From: Litchfieldella xinjiangensis
Lineage (GTDB): Bacteria; Pseudomonadota; Gammaproteobacteria; Pseudomonadales; Halomonadaceae
Assembly: GCF_000759345.1 (NCBI RefSeq)
Contig: NZ_JPZL01000001.1
Coordinates: 62,001-126,000, forward strand
Length of the DNA stretch: 64,000 nucleotides
Direction of reading: 5' to 3'
The translations under genes and the position numbers were made by a program. How positions within the stretch are numbered: position 1 is the stretch's first letter; each line of letters opens with the position of its first letter. Below are positions 54,339-63,996 of the stretch, piece by piece. The notes under the pieces are model-generated. The model saw only the letters and a list, made by a program, of their open reading frames with translations, had not been told where the DNA came from and did no database searches.

Positions 54339-56120
54339 ATGCGCAGCCATTATTGCGGCCAGCTCAACGAAACCTTGGTGGACCAGCAGGTCACACTGTG
54401 TGGTTGGGTTCATCGCCGCCGTGACCATGGCGGGGTAATCTTCCTCGACATGCGCGATCGCGACGGCATTGCCCAGGTCGTGGTCGACCCCGATACCGCC
54501 GAGGCCTTCGCGACAGCCGACCGAGCGCGAAACGAGTTCGTGCTGCGCATTCAGGGGCGTATTCGCATGCGTCCCGAAGGAACACAAAACCCCAATATGC
54601 CCACCGGTCTGATTGAGGTGCTGGCCAAGGATGTCGAAGTCCTCAATACCGCCGCCACACCCCCGTTCCAACTCGATGAACACGGCAAGGTCGGCGAAGA
54701 AGTGCGGCTCAAGTACCGCTACATCGATCTGCGTCGCCCGGAAATGATCGACAAGCTGCGCCTGCGTTCGCGTATCTCGCACCACGTCCGCGCCTATCTT
54801 GAAGGGCAAGGTTTCCTGGATATCGAAACGCCGATCCTGACGCGTGCGACCCCGGAAGGGGCGCGGGACTATCTGGTGCCCAGTCGTACCCATCCAGGCA
54901 GCTTCTTCGCCTTGCCGCAATCCCCGCAGCTGTTCAAGCAGTTGCTGATGGTGTCCGGGTTCGATCGCTACTATCAGATCGCGAAATGTTTTCGTGACGA
55001 GGACCTGCGTGCCGACAGGCAGCCAGAATTCACCCAGATCGACCTTGAGGCCTCCTTTGTCAACGAAAACGACATCATGGCCATCACCGAGTCCATGGTG
55101 CGAGGGCTGTTCAAGGAAGTGCTCGAGGTTGAGTTGCCCGAATTCTCGCGGATGCCTTACAGCGAGGCGATGTCCCGCTTTGGTTCGGACAAGCCTGACC
55201 TGCGTATTCCTCTGGAGCTCACCGATGTCGACGACCTGATGAAGGATGTCGACTTCAAGGTGTTCTCCGGCCCGGCCAATGCCAAAGACGGCCGTGTTGC
55301 AGCGCTTAAGGTCATCGGTGGCGCCAAGCTGTCCCGCAAGGAAATCGACGACTACACCAAGTTCGTCGGCATCTATGGTGCCAAGGGGCTGGCCTGGATC
55401 AAGGTCAACGAGCGCGCCAAGGGGCTCGAAGGGCTGCAGTCACCGATCGTCAAGTTCATGGAAGGGATCATCGAAACCCTGCTTGATCGGGTCGATGCCC
55501 AGGATGGCGATATCATCTTCTTCGGTGCCGACAAGACGCGTGTCGTCAATGAGGCGCTCGGCGCGCTGCGAGTCAGGCTAGGTGAGGATCTCGAGCTCTA
55601 TACCCAAGCATGGGCTCCGCTCTGGGTCGTCGATTTCCCCATGTTCGAGGCGGATGACAAGGGCCGCCTGTCGGCTCTGCACCATCCCTTCACTGCACCA
55701 TCATGCACCCCGGACGAGCTCAAGGCAGACCCCGCTTCGGCGCTTTCCCGTGCCTATGACATGGTGCTCAACGGTACCGAGCTGGGTGGCGGCTCCATTC
55801 GTATCCACGACCAGGGGATGCAGCGTGTGGTCTTCGAGGTGTTGGGCATCGGCCAGGAAGAGGCCGAGGAAAAGTTCGGTTTCCTACTGGACGCGTTGAA
55901 GTACGGCGCGCCGCCCCACGGCGGTTTGGCCTTCGGCCTGGATCGCTTGGTCATGCTAATGACCGGGGCGAAGACGATCCGCGAGGTCATCGCCTTCCCC
56001 AAGACCCAGAGTGCGGCAGATCTCATGACAGATGCACCCGGCGAGGTCAGCGCCGAGCAGCTCAAGGACTTGAGCATCCGGCTTCGCCAGAAGGCCAAGG
56101 TCGATCCGACCGCCGAGTGA
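54339..56120 (+). CDS. aspS: Aspartyl-tRNA synthetase (possibly Asp/Asn type)
   Basis: A 593-residue class IIb synthetase. The N-terminal OB anticodon-binding domain has [15 protein letters not shown]. The core shows YLVPSR, the flipping-loop region, the motif 2 [16 protein letters not shown], a GAD insertion (about 290-420) and the motif 3 [13 protein letters not shown]. His30 and the PEG glycine near 81 match residues reported to mark non-discriminating AspRS in Pseudomonas aeruginosa, which also charges tRNA-Asn. It is followed by a terminator-like hairpin and then ruvC. Confidence 0.96.
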   Translation: MRSHYCGQLNETLVDQQVTLCGWVHRRRDHGGVIFLDMRDRDGIAQVVVDPDTAEAFATADRARNEFVLRIQGRIRMRPEGTQNPNMPTGLIEVLAKDVEVLNTAATPPFQLDEHGKVGEEVRLKYRYIDLRRPEMIDKLRLRSRISHHVRAYLEGQGFLDIETPILTRATPEGARDYLVPSRTHPGSFFALPQSPQLFKQLLMVSGFDRYYQIAKCFRDEDLRADRQPEFTQIDLEASFVNENDIMAITESMVRGLFKEVLEVELPEFSRMPYSEAMSRFGSDKPDLRIPLELTDVDDLMKDVDFKVFSGPANAKDGRVAALKVIGGAKLSRKEIDDYTKFVGIYGAKGLAWIKVNERAKGLEGLQSPIVKFMEGIIETLLDRVDAQDGDIIFFGADKTRVVNEALGALRVRLGEDLELYTQAWAPLWVVDFPMFEADDKGRLSALHHPFTAPSCTPDELKADPASALSRAYDMVLNGTELGGGSIRIHDQGMQRVVFEVLGIGQEEAEEKFGFLLDALKYGAPPHGGLAFGLDRLVMLMTGAKTIREVIAFPKTQSAADLMTDAPGEVSAEQLKDLSIRLRQKAKVDPTAE

Positions 56121-56146
56121 CCTGCCCGAGCCAGTCCATGAACCCG

Positions 56147-56169
56147 ACCGGCGCCCAATGGGCGCCGGT
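56147..56169 (+). repeat. Hairpin after aspS
   Basis: Ten-pair perfect stem ACCGGCGCCC/GGGCGCCGGT with an AAT loop, 26 bases after the aspS stop and 22 bases before the remnant reading frame. It resembles a terminator without a T run. Confidence 0.65.
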
Positions 56170-56191
56170 GTTGCATGTAAAGGAGTAGAAA

Positions 56192-56233
56192 ATGGCAGGC
56201 CAGGTTTCGCGGGTCGGGCACGCCCCATGTTGA
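56192..56233 (+). pseudogene. Thirteen-codon remnant at the expected yebC position, overlapping ruvC
   Basis: A strong ribosome site (AAAGGAG) is followed by an ATG and codons for [13 protein letters not shown], then a stop at 56231-56233 that overlaps the ruvC start (56227). In many gammaproteobacteria yebC, whose product begins MAGHSKW, sits exactly between aspS and ruvC. The first three codons here match it, after which the reading joins sequence just before ruvC. I read this as a deletion scar of yebC now serving as a leader for coupled ruvC translation; a chance short frame is the alternative. Confidence 0.5.
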
Positions 56234-56769
56234 TTATCGGCATCGACCCCGGTTCGCGGTTGACGGGCTATGGCGTTGTTGACGTGTCGTCCAGCCAGCC
56301 TGTGTACGTGGCCAGTGGGTGCATACGCACCCAGCCTGGTGAATTGTCGCAAAAACTTGCCCAGATCTATGCGGGTATCAGTGAGATCATTGCCGTGCAC
56401 CGTCCTGCAGAGTTCGCCATCGAGCAGGTATTCATGGCCAAGAATGCCGATTCTGCGCTCAAGCTTGGCCAGGCACGAGGCACGGCAATCGTCTGTGCGG
56501 CCAATCATGGGCTGCCGGTGAGCGAATACGGGCCGCGACAGATCAAGCAAGCGGTCACCGGCACCGGGGCCGCGGACAAGCATCAAGTACAGCATATGGT
56601 GACGGCAATACTCGGGCTGTCCGGCACACCGCAGGCCGATGCTGCCGATGCCTTGGCCATCGCCCTGACACATGCCCACGCCCGGCAAGGTCTGGTACAC
56701 AGCGGTAGCTTCGGTGGACGGCGTTCGAGCCAACGACACAGCCGTTGGCGTGACTTCCGACCAGACTGA
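56227..56769 (+). CDS. ruvC: Holliday junction resolvase RuvC
   Basis: A 180-residue endonuclease that cuts Holliday junctions. Metal-binding acidic residues are seen in [12 protein letters not shown] (Asp7), the Glu of [20 protein letters not shown] and the two Asp of [15 protein letters not shown]. The ATG at 56227 has only a weak ribosome site of its own and lies inside the end of a 13-codon frame with a strong one, suggesting coupling. ruvA and ruvB follow on the same strand. Confidence 0.95.
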   Translation: MLIIGIDPGSRLTGYGVVDVSSSQPVYVASGCIRTQPGELSQKLAQIYAGISEIIAVHRPAEFAIEQVFMAKNADSALKLGQARGTAIVCAANHGLPVSEYGPRQIKQAVTGTGAADKHQVQHMVTAILGLSGTPQADAADALAIALTHAHARQGLVHSGSFGGRRSSQRHSRWRDFRPD

Positions 56770-56885
56770 TATTGACGTTTTTACCGGCCTCAACACATTA
56801 TCAAACAGCGTTTGCGCTATCGCTGGTCAGTCGTTCAGGCGATGCGTATAGTGACCTGCAATCATTGAATAATAGTGCGGATTAC

Positions 56886-57491
56886 ATGATCGGACGCCTG
56901 CGCGGCACGCTGCTCGAGAAGCAACCCCCCTGGATCGTCGTTGACGTGGCGGGGATCGGCTATGAACTCGAGGTATCCATGACGAGCCTGGTGGCACTTC
57001 CCGGTATGGGTGAAATGGTGCATCTCTACACTCATCTCACCGTGCGCGAAGACGCCCATCTCCTGTTCGGGTTCTTGCGTGAGCAAGAACGGACGCTCTT
57101 CCGCGCATTGATCAAGGTCAACGGTGTCGGCCCCAAGCTGGCCTTGGCCATTCTCTCCGGCATGGATGAGGATCAATTCATACGCGCTGTCATGGACGAC
57201 GACGTCAAGTCTCTGACACGGCTGCCCGGTGTCGGCAAGAAAACTGCGGAGCGCCTGGTCATCGAGATGCGTGATCGCTTCCCGCATTGGTCGCAACACG
57301 GGCTCGATCCGGCACAGCCCCAGGGGACCTTGAGCAGTCAGGGTATCTCGTCGCTGGCCGATGCCGAGGCGGCCCTGGTGTCGCTCGGCTATAAACCGAC
57401 GGAAGCGTCGCGCCTGGTGTCGGGCCTGGATGATTCGCTCCCCACCGAAGCGCTGATCAAGGCAGCCCTGGCGCGCAAGCTGGCGGGATAG
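56886..57491 (+). CDS. ruvA: Holliday junction DNA helicase subunit RuvA
   Basis: A 201-residue protein that binds four-way junctions and loads RuvB. It begins MIGRLRGTLLEK, has the acidic-pin region and two helix-hairpin-helix motifs (KVNGVGPKLALAIL and LPGVGKKTAERLVIEM), and a C-terminal RuvB-binding domain ending ALIKAALARKLAG. The ATG at 56886 has no clear ribosome site. The 116-base gap after ruvC is longer than usual and shows nothing I can name. Confidence 0.95.
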   Translation: MIGRLRGTLLEKQPPWIVVDVAGIGYELEVSMTSLVALPGMGEMVHLYTHLTVREDAHLLFGFLREQERTLFRALIKVNGVGPKLALAILSGMDEDQFIRAVMDDDVKSLTRLPGVGKKTAERLVIEMRDRFPHWSQHGLDPAQPQGTLSSQGISSLADAEAALVSLGYKPTEASRLVSGLDDSLPTEALIKAALARKLAG

Positions 57492-57546
57492 GTCACTCAG
57501 GTTTGCATGAAGCAAGAGAGGCGCGACGCGATGAAGGTTACGACCC

Positions 57547-58575
57547 ATGATCGAAAATGATCGCTTGATAGCGGCCCAGCCCCAGGGCGACGAAGGGCGG
57601 GTGGACCACGCCATACGCCCCAAGAACCTGGCCGAATATATCGGTCAGGCCGCTGTGTGCGAGCAGATGGACATATTCATCCGTGCGGCCCGCGCGCGCG
57701 ACGAATCACTCGATCATACGCTCGTCTTCGGTCCGCCCGGCCTGGGCAAGACCACGCTGGCCAATATCATCGCCTCGGAGATGCAGGTCGATATCAAGTC
57801 CACTTCGGGCCCGGTTCTCGAGCGGGCGGGCGATCTTGCCGCCATGCTGACCAACCTCCAGCCGGGCGATGTACTGTTCATCGATGAGATTCATCGTCTC
57901 TCGCCGGTGGTCGAGGAAGTCCTTTATCCCGCCATGGAGGATTTCAAGCTCGACATCATGATCGGTGATGGCCCTGCGGCACGCTCGATCAAGCTCGACC
58001 TGCCCCCGTTTACGCTGGTAGGTGCCACGACCCGCGCCGGTTTGTTGACCTCTCCATTGCGTGATCGGTTCGGTATCGTTCAACGACTGGAATTCTATGG
58101 TATAGAGGACCTGACCGAGATCGTCGCTCGTTCCGCACGCCTGCTGGGCATCCATGCCGACCGAGCCGGTGCCGCGGAGATTGCACGCCGAGCCCGTGGC
58201 ACACCGCGCATAGCCAACCGCCTGTTGCGGCGAGTTCGGGATTTTGCCCAAGTCCGGGGAAATGGGCAGCTGAATGCCAGCATTGCCGATCAGGCCCTTA
58301 ACCTCTTGCATGTCGATAGCCACGGTCTGGATCACATGGATCGACGCCTACTCTTGGCGATGATCGAGAAGTTCGATGGCGGCCCGGTCGGCGTGGATTC
58401 GCTGGCGGCGGCTATCAGCGAGGAACGCGATACCATCGAGGATGTCATTGAACCCTACCTGATCCAGCAGGGATTCATGATGCGAACCGCGCGGGGACGC
58501 GTGGTGACGCGTCAGGCCTACTTGCATTTCGGTCTGACCATGGGAGAGGCCACGCAGGAGGGGGGGGCAATATAA
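57547..58575 (+). CDS. ruvB: Holliday junction DNA helicase RuvB
   Basis: A 342-residue AAA+ motor that drives branch migration. Walker A is [11 protein letters not shown], Walker B is [11 protein letters not shown], sensor 1 is [18 protein letters not shown] (with the arginine finger region) and the C-terminal winged helix contains [19 protein letters not shown]. The stop codon overlaps the ybgC start by one base (TAATG), linking recombination genes to the Tol-Pal cluster. Confidence 0.97.
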   Translation: MIENDRLIAAQPQGDEGRVDHAIRPKNLAEYIGQAAVCEQMDIFIRAARARDESLDHTLVFGPPGLGKTTLANIIASEMQVDIKSTSGPVLERAGDLAAMLTNLQPGDVLFIDEIHRLSPVVEEVLYPAMEDFKLDIMIGDGPAARSIKLDLPPFTLVGATTRAGLLTSPLRDRFGIVQRLEFYGIEDLTEIVARSARLLGIHADRAGAAEIARRARGTPRIANRLLRRVRDFAQVRGNGQLNASIADQALNLLHVDSHGLDHMDRRLLLAMIEKFDGGPVGVDSLAAAISEERDTIEDVIEPYLIQQGFMMRTARGRVVTRQAYLHFGLTMGEATQEGGAI

Positions 58576-58985
58576 TGTCGCTCGCCTTTACACTGCCGAT
58601 CACGGTCTATATCGAAGATACCGATGCCGGTGGCATCGTTTATTACGTCAATTACTTGAAGTTCATGGAGCGGGCCCGCAGTGAGTGGCTAAAGAAACTG
58701 GGTTTCACTCAGCGCGGACTGCTCGATTCGGGCATCCAATTGGTTGTGCATCGCCTGGATTGTCGTTACGCCAAGCCGGCCCGGCTCGATGACGAGTTAC
58801 TCGTCAGTGCCGAAGTCGAGCAAGCGAGTTCCTGCCGCATGCGCTTCATCCAAAACGTGACATGCCGTGGGGAACCCCTATGTGAGGCCAGTGTCGAGAT
58901 TGCCTGCCTGGATGCGACACGTCTCAAGCCAATACGCTGGCCAGCGGCACTTGCCGCGGCACTCAACGCCAAACCGCAAGACTGA
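58575..58985 (+). CDS. ybgC: Tol-Pal-associated acyl-CoA thioesterase YbgC
   Basis: A 136-residue hot-dog-fold thioesterase. The catalytic aspartate is in YIEDTDAGGIVYYVNYLKFMERAR, and the family block ARPARLDDELLV follows. It is typically the first gene of the Tol-Pal cluster and is thought to act on phospholipid or acyl-ACP/CoA metabolism at the membrane. It starts within the ruvB stop codon, so translation is coupled; tolQ follows after 11 bases. Confidence 0.94.
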   Translation: MSLAFTLPITVYIEDTDAGGIVYYVNYLKFMERARSEWLKKLGFTQRGLLDSGIQLVVHRLDCRYAKPARLDDELLVSAEVEQASSCRMRFIQNVTCRGEPLCEASVEIACLDATRLKPIRWPAALAAALNAKPQD

Positions 58986-58996
58986 CGAGGACACCC

Positions 58997-59686
58997 GTGA
59001 ACGATTCCATGTCCATACCCCATCTGATCCTGAACGCCAGTACCGTGGTTCAGATCGTGATGTTTATTCTATTGTTGGGTTCGATCCTCTCCTGGGTCGT
59101 CATTTTTCAACGCAGTTTCGTGCTTCGAAGAGCCAAGCAAGCCCACAAGGCGTTCGAGGAACGTTTTTGGTCAGGTATCGACCTCAATGAGCTCTACCGG
59201 GAAACGCCCGCCGAGCAGGAAACCGTGGGGGGCGAACATATCTTTCGCGCAGGGTTCCGTGAGTTCAACCGCTTGCTACCCAAGACGCGGAGCCCCCAGG
59301 CCATCCTCGATGGGGTTCAGCGCAGCATGCGCGTGGCTTGGTCACGGGAAGAGGAGCGCCTGAATCTGCATCTGGTATTTCTGGCAACTGTCGCCTCGGC
59401 AAGCCCGTACATCGGTTTGTTCGGGACTGTATGGGGCATCATGGGTTCGTTCCAGAGCCTGTCGCTGGCCCAGGCTGCCACACTGAATACCGTTGCACCC
59501 TGGATCGCCGAAGCCCTGATCGCTACCGCGATGGGCCTTTTTGCCGCCATCCCGGCTGTCATTTTCTACAATCGCCTCTCCTCGGAATCTAGCAAGTTAC
59601 TGGGCAAGTACGAAGATTTCTCCGAGGAGTTTCACTCCATCCTGCACCGTAATCTGCAGGGGCGTGCCGAGAGCGGCGCGGCCTGA
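58997..59686 (+). CDS. tolQ: Tol-Pal system protein TolQ
   Basis: A 229-residue inner-membrane protein of the ExbB/MotA class that forms, with TolR, the proton-driven motor of the Tol-Pal system. Three membrane segments (about 15-35, 130-155, 170-192) and the conserved VASASPYIGLFGTVWGIMGSF motif are present. The start is a GTG with GAGGA upstream; an ATG four codons later is less well placed. tolR follows 12 bases later. Confidence 0.95.
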   Translation: MNDSMSIPHLILNASTVVQIVMFILLLGSILSWVVIFQRSFVLRRAKQAHKAFEERFWSGIDLNELYRETPAEQETVGGEHIFRAGFREFNRLLPKTRSPQAILDGVQRSMRVAWSREEERLNLHLVFLATVASASPYIGLFGTVWGIMGSFQSLSLAQAATLNTVAPWIAEALIATAMGLFAAIPAVIFYNRLSSESSKLLGKYEDFSEEFHSILHRNLQGRAESGAA

Positions 59687-59698
59687 GGAGGAGCGACC

Positions 59699-60145
59699 AT
59701 GCAAGGACCGTTTCATCGCGGCAGTAGCCGTAAACCGATGGGTGAGATCAATGTCGTTCCCTTCATCGACGTCATGCTGGTCCTGCTGGTGATCTTCATG
59801 ATCACCGCACCGATGTTGACCCAAGGCGTACAGGTCGATCTACCTCAGGTCACCTCGGAGCCGATCGAGGAGATGGAAGACCGTGAGCCAATCGTCGTGT
59901 CGGTGGACCGCGAAGGGCAATATTACCTGTCGCTAGGGGACGAGGAGACACCGGTCTCTCTGGACGATATCGCCGATCGCATCATTGTCATACTCGACCG
60001 CCGTCCCGATACGCCGGTCATGGTGCGTGGCGATCGCAATGTTTCCTATGGGCAGGTCGTGACACTGATGAGCACGTTACAGGTTGCTGGCGTAAGCAAC
60101 GTCGGATTGATTTCCGAGCCGCCTTCGGGCGCTGATGAGAACTAA
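59699..60145 (+). CDS. tolR: Tol-Pal system protein TolR
   Basis: A 148-residue ExbD-family protein. One membrane helix (about 18-38) carries the essential aspartate in [18 protein letters not shown]. The periplasmic domain includes [19 protein letters not shown] and ends in VGLISEPP, as in the family. GGAGGAG precedes the ATG. It pairs with TolQ to energise TolA. Confidence 0.96.
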   Translation: MQGPFHRGSSRKPMGEINVVPFIDVMLVLLVIFMITAPMLTQGVQVDLPQVTSEPIEEMEDREPIVVSVDREGQYYLSLGDEETPVSLDDIADRIIVILDRRPDTPVMVRGDRNVSYGQVVTLMSTLQVAGVSNVGLISEPPSGADEN

Positions 60146-60154
60146 GGATACGGC

Positions 60155-61315
60155 ATGGCCAAACACGACCGACGTGTAGGCTATGGCCTCCCGGCACTTC
60201 TTGCTGTCGGGTTACACGTTTTGATCTTCGTGCTCAGTGTGATCAGTCTGCCGGCGGATGAGGTCGAGCAACCCTCGACATCCATCGTACAGGCTACGCT
60301 GGTGAGTACGGAGACGACGACCGATCAGGCGCAACGGGCCCAGGAGGCCAGGGCACGGGCCGCAGCCCGCCAGGCAGAAGAGCAGGCTCAGGCAGAGGAG
60401 GCTCAGGCAGAGGAGGCTCAGGCAGAGGAGGCGGCCGAACAAGCTGCCGCGGAAGAGGCCGAGGCACAGCGTCAAGAGGAGCTACAGGCAGCGCAGGAGC
60501 GCGCCGAGGCAGAGGCCAGACGCCAAGCACAGCAGCAGGAACGAGAAGCTGCTCGACAGCAAGCTGAAGAAGAAGCGCGCCGACGGGCTGAAGAGGCTGA
60601 GCAACAGGCGCAACGCCGGGAGGAGGAAGCCGAGAGACAACGTCAGGCCGAGCAAGAACGGCAACGTCAGGCAGAACTGGAGCGTCAACGCCAACAGGAA
60701 GAGGCCGAGCGTCAGCGTCAGGCCGAGCAGGAGCGCCAACGCCAACAGGAAGAAGCCGAACGCCAGCGTCAGGCCGAGCAGGAGCGCCAACGCCAAGAGG
60801 AAGAAGCCGAGCGTCAACGGCAGGCCGAGCAGGAACGTCAGCGTCAGCAGGAAGAAGCCGAGCAGGAACGTCAGCAGGAGGAAGCTGAACGGCAACGCCA
60901 GGCTGAACAGGAGCGACAGCGCCAGGAAGCGGCTCGACGGGCGGCAGAGGCTGCCAGCCAAAGCCTGGACCAGGCTATCGAGGGCGAATCCGAATCAGTC
61001 GCCAACGCCCGCCAGGCGCAGGAGGCTGCCAATGGTTTCATCAACCTGGTGAGGCGTGCCGTGGAACAGGCATGGTCGATTCCTGCCGGCAGCGACCAGA
61101 ATGCGGCGGTGACAGTGACGGTGAGGCTGGGGCCTTCCGGAGAGCTGTTGGCAGCTTCCATCGGCCAAAGTAGTGGCGACAGTGCGTTCGATCAATCGGC
61201 CCTGCAAGCGGTTCGTCGGGCTGAGCCTTTCGGCGAACTCCGTCGCCTGCCTGCAGCAGCACAGAGTCAGTTCCGCCAATTCAATTTGAGATTCCAACCA
61301 GGGGATGTGCGCTGA
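60155..61315 (+). CDS. tolA: Tol-Pal system protein TolA
   Basis: A 386-residue periplasm-spanning protein. An N-terminal membrane helix (about 12-32) anchors it in the inner membrane. A very long charged coiled coil (about 50-270), rich in Arg, Gln, Glu and Ala, follows, and a C-terminal globular domain (about 275-386, [20 protein letters not shown]) contacts TolB and Pal. The coiled coil is built from near-identical 17-residue blocks. The stop overlaps the tolB start (ATGA type). Confidence 0.94.
   Translation: MAKHDRRVGYGLPALLAVGLHVLIFVLSVISLPADEVEQPSTSIVQATLVSTETTTDQAQRAQEARARAAARQAEEQAQAEEAQAEEAQAEEAAEQAAAEEAEAQRQEELQAAQERAEAEARRQAQQQEREAARQQAEEEARRRAEEAEQQAQRREEEAERQRQAEQERQRQAELERQRQQEEAERQRQAEQERQRQQEEAERQRQAEQERQRQEEEAERQRQAEQERQRQQEEAEQERQQEEAERQRQAEQERQRQEAARRAAEAASQSLDQAIEGESESVANARQAQEAANGFINLVRRAVEQAWSIPAGSDQNAAVTVTVRLGPSGELLAASIGQSSGDSAFDQSALQAVRRAEPFGELRRLPAAAQSQFRQFNLRFQPGDVR
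60701..60905 (+). repeat. Tandem 51-bp repeats in tolA
   Basis: Repeating DNA blocks with a 51-base period (for example at 60701 and 60752) encode the 17-residue coiled-coil unit with core [17 protein letters not shown]. Later copies are partly degenerate or shortened. The array could change length by slippage while keeping the reading frame. Confidence 0.75.
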
Positions 61316-62604
61316 TGAAACGTTATTTGATCCTAGGGATAGGAGCGGTTCTGCTGTGGATGGCTTCGGCCGCCCAGGCCGATCTCACCATCGAAATTAC
61401 GCGAGGCAGCGACCGGGCGACGCCGATTGCCATTGTGCCGTTTGCCTCCGGAGGGGGAGCATTACCCGAAGATGTCGCTCAGGTCATCAGCGATGACCTC
61501 GAACGTAGTGGTCAGTTCGATCCATTGCCTCGGAATGCCTTGATTTCACAGCCCTCTAGTAGCGAGGGCGTCAATTATCGCGATTGGCGTGCGGTAGATA
61601 GCGACTATCTGGTCGTCGGCGAAGTCACACCGGAAACTGGCGGGTACCGTATCCAGTACGAACTGCTCGACGTCTATGGTGAGAGCCGTATGCTGGGTGA
61701 GTACCTGACGAACACGACAGGTGACCTTCGTCGCATGGCTCATCACATCAGCGACAAGATATTTGAAGCGATTACCGGTGTGCGAGGCGCATTCTCGACA
61801 AGCATCGCCTATGTCACGGCCCAAGGGGTGGGTGACGACATCCGCTATGCCTTGTATATCGCCGATGCCGATGGTCGCAATAGCCAGGAAATACTGAGCT
61901 CCGGTCAGCCGATACTGTCGCCGGCCTGGTCTCCCGATGGCGGCAAGTTGGCCTACGTCTCCTTCGAGAGCGGGCGCCCGGCCATCTATATACAGAACCT
62001 GGCCTCGAGCCAGCGCGTACGTGTCACGTCTTTCGAAGGGCTCAACGGTGCGCCTGCATGGTCACCCGATGGCCGTCAGCTGGCGATGACGCTATCCAAG
62101 GACGGCCAGCCAGAAATCTACGTGTTGAATATCGGGGACCGCAGCTTCACACGGCTCACCAACAATTCAGCCATCGATACCGAACCGAGCTGGGCACCCG
62201 ATGGGCGTAGCCTGGTATTCACGTCGGATCGCAGTGGCGGGCCGCAACTTTATCGCCTCGATATTGCCAGCGGGCAGGCGGAACGCATAACCTTTACTGG
62301 CAATTACAACGCACGTGGTCGTTACTCACCGGATGGCGAAAGCCTGTTCCTGATCCATCGTGGTAGCAACGGTTACCAAGTGGCTCGTCAGGATCTGGAT
62401 ACCGATCGCCTGGTAACGTTGACAGATTCGCGTGCGGATGAATCGCCTAGTGTCGCGCCCAATGGGAGCATGGTAATCTTCGCCACCCAGCAAGGAAGTA
62501 GCGGGGTGCTGGGAGCAGTGTCGGCCGATGGCAGAGCCTCGTTCCGTCTGCCCTCAGCGCAAGGTGACGTTCGCGAGCCCGCATGGTCACCGTTTTTGAA
62601 CTGA
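61315..62604 (+). CDS. tolB: Tol-Pal system protein TolB
   Basis: A 429-residue periplasmic protein with a cleavable signal peptide (ending ASAAQA) that binds Pal, TolA and Lpp. The N-terminal alpha/beta domain (about 25-165) is followed by a six-bladed beta-propeller built of WSPDG repeats ([48 protein letters not shown]). It starts inside the tolA stop codon. pal follows after 48 bases. Confidence 0.97.
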   Translation: MKRYLILGIGAVLLWMASAAQADLTIEITRGSDRATPIAIVPFASGGGALPEDVAQVISDDLERSGQFDPLPRNALISQPSSSEGVNYRDWRAVDSDYLVVGEVTPETGGYRIQYELLDVYGESRMLGEYLTNTTGDLRRMAHHISDKIFEAITGVRGAFSTSIAYVTAQGVGDDIRYALYIADADGRNSQEILSSGQPILSPAWSPDGGKLAYVSFESGRPAIYIQNLASSQRVRVTSFEGLNGAPAWSPDGRQLAMTLSKDGQPEIYVLNIGDRSFTRLTNNSAIDTEPSWAPDGRSLVFTSDRSGGPQLYRLDIASGQAERITFTGNYNARGRYSPDGESLFLIHRGSNGYQVARQDLDTDRLVTLTDSRADESPSVAPNGSMVIFATQQGSSGVLGAVSADGRASFRLPSAQGDVREPAWSPFLN

Positions 62605-62652
62605 CGTAATTCGTCATTATTGTCATACGTTCCTAATAAGGAGTCGACAAAC

Positions 62653-63186
62653 ATGCAATTCAAGCCGTACGCGAAGAGTCTGGCAGTTGCGCTGTCCCTC
62701 GCTGTTTTGGCCGGCTGCTCCAGCAGCGGCGGTACTCAGGACGGTTCCATGGAAGGCGGGGCTGGTAGCGGCTATGGCTCTGCTTCGGGTCAAGGGGCAG
62801 GTACGTCCGGCCAGCAGTCCGGATCGTCCATGCAGGGTGGAAGCCAAGATTCGCGCATCCCCAGCGAGCGCACCATCTATTTCGATTTCGACAGTGACCA
62901 GATTCGCAGCGAGTTCCAGTCGGTTCTCCAGTCGCATGCGCAGTACCTGCGTAACAACGGTAATGCGACAGTGGTTCTCGAAGGTCACACCGACGAGCGC
63001 GGTACCCGTGAATACAACATGGCCCTGGGCGAGCGTCGCGCCAAGTCCGTGGAGCAGTTCCTGAGCGTTCAGGGCGTTTCCCCGTCTCAGGTCGAAGTGG
63101 TCAGCTACGGTGAAGAGCGTCCGGCGGCTCGCGGACAAGGCGAAGATGCCTATGCTCAGAATCGTCGCGTGGTATTCTCCTACTGA
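62653..63186 (+). CDS. pal: Peptidoglycan-associated lipoprotein Pal
   Basis: A 177-residue outer-membrane lipoprotein. The signal peptide ends with the lipobox VLAGC (Cys22). A Gly/Ser/Gln-rich linker (about 23-75) leads to the OmpA-like peptidoglycan-binding domain with IYFDFDSDQI and LEGHTDERGTREYNMALGERRA. AAGGAG precedes the ATG at 62653 by eight bases; an in-frame ATG 11 codons earlier would spoil the signal peptide. It is the outer-membrane partner of TolB and TolA. Confidence 0.97.
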   Translation: MQFKPYAKSLAVALSLAVLAGCSSSGGTQDGSMEGGAGSGYGSASGQGAGTSGQQSGSSMQGGSQDSRIPSERTIYFDFDSDQIRSEFQSVLQSHAQYLRNNGNATVVLEGHTDERGTREYNMALGERRAKSVEQFLSVQGVSPSQVEVVSYGEERPAARGQGEDAYAQNRRVVFSY

Positions 63187-63222
63187 AGCCCGCCTAACCA
63201 ACGGCTCCAAAGGGAGTAGAAC

Positions 63223-63996
63223 ATGAAACACAGTCTGAAAGGACTGTGCGGCGCGGGAGCCCTGGTGCTCCCGCTGTCCGTATGGGCCGCCCCTGTTGTG
63301 GAAGATCTCTCGGATCGTCAGCAGCAACCCCAGAGCTTCTATAACCAGACGCAAGTTCGCGAAGAGGCCGGGGGCAACCTGGTGCTTTTCAATCAGCTGC
63401 AGAAAAACCAGCAGGAAATCCAGCAGCTTCGAGGCCAGCTCGAGGAGTTAAGGCACCAACTCGAGCAGTTGCGGCGCGTTTCCCAGGAACGCTATGTCGA
63501 TCTTGAGGAACGCATCACTGCCGGAGGTGGTGGCAACTTGAGCGGCAACCCGCCTGAAGCGGAAGTACCCAGCGATGCAGCACGCGATGTCGCAGCGTCT
63601 GCGCAGCGTTCCGGTGGTGACAGCAATGCCCAGGCCGCCTATCAACAGGCCTTCCAGCATGTCCAGGACCGTGACTTCCCTGCAGCCATACAGGCATTCG
63701 AGTCGTTCGTCGACAACTTCCCCGATAGTTCGTTGACGGCCAATGGCTACTATTGGCTCGGCGAACTCTACTCGGCGCAATCCGAGCTTGAGCCGGCGGC
63801 AAACGCCTTCCAGCGAGTGATCAATGACCACCCGCAAAGCAACAAGGTACCCGATGCCTTGTACAAGCTTGGGCTATTGCGTGCCAGGCAGGGTCAACCC
63901 GATGCCAGTCGTGAGCTTTTGACCCGGGTGCGGGACGATTACCCCGATAGTAGTGCGGCAGGCATGGCCAATGACTTCCTCAACCAGTCGCAGTAG
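63223..63996 (+). CDS. cpoB: Cell division coordinator CpoB (YbgF)
   Basis: A 257-residue periplasmic protein. The signal peptide ends VWAAP; an N-terminal trimerising coiled coil (LFNQLQKNQQEIQQLRGQLEEL region, about 45-90) is followed by a linker and three TPR units (AYQQAFQHVQDRDFPAAIQAF, GYYWLGELYSAQSELEPAANAF, ALYKLGLLRARQGQPDASREL). In E. coli it coordinates Tol with cell-wall synthesis at division. The gene is complete; its stop is five bases from the window end. Confidence 0.95.
   Translation: MKHSLKGLCGAGALVLPLSVWAAPVVEDLSDRQQQPQSFYNQTQVREEAGGNLVLFNQLQKNQQEIQQLRGQLEELRHQLEQLRRVSQERYVDLEERITAGGGGNLSGNPPEAEVPSDAARDVAASAQRSGGDSNAQAAYQQAFQHVQDRDFPAAIQAFESFVDNFPDSSLTANGYYWLGELYSAQSELEPAANAFQRVINDHPQSNKVPDALYKLGLLRARQGQPDASRELLTRVRDDYPDSSAAGMANDFLNQSQ

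Noticed and set aside
60482-60961. Leu-rich minus-strand frame in tolA that looks like a membrane protein
   Set aside because: It is the complement of the repetitive Glu/Gln/Arg codons of TolA; the hydrophobic pattern is an artefact of the repeats.
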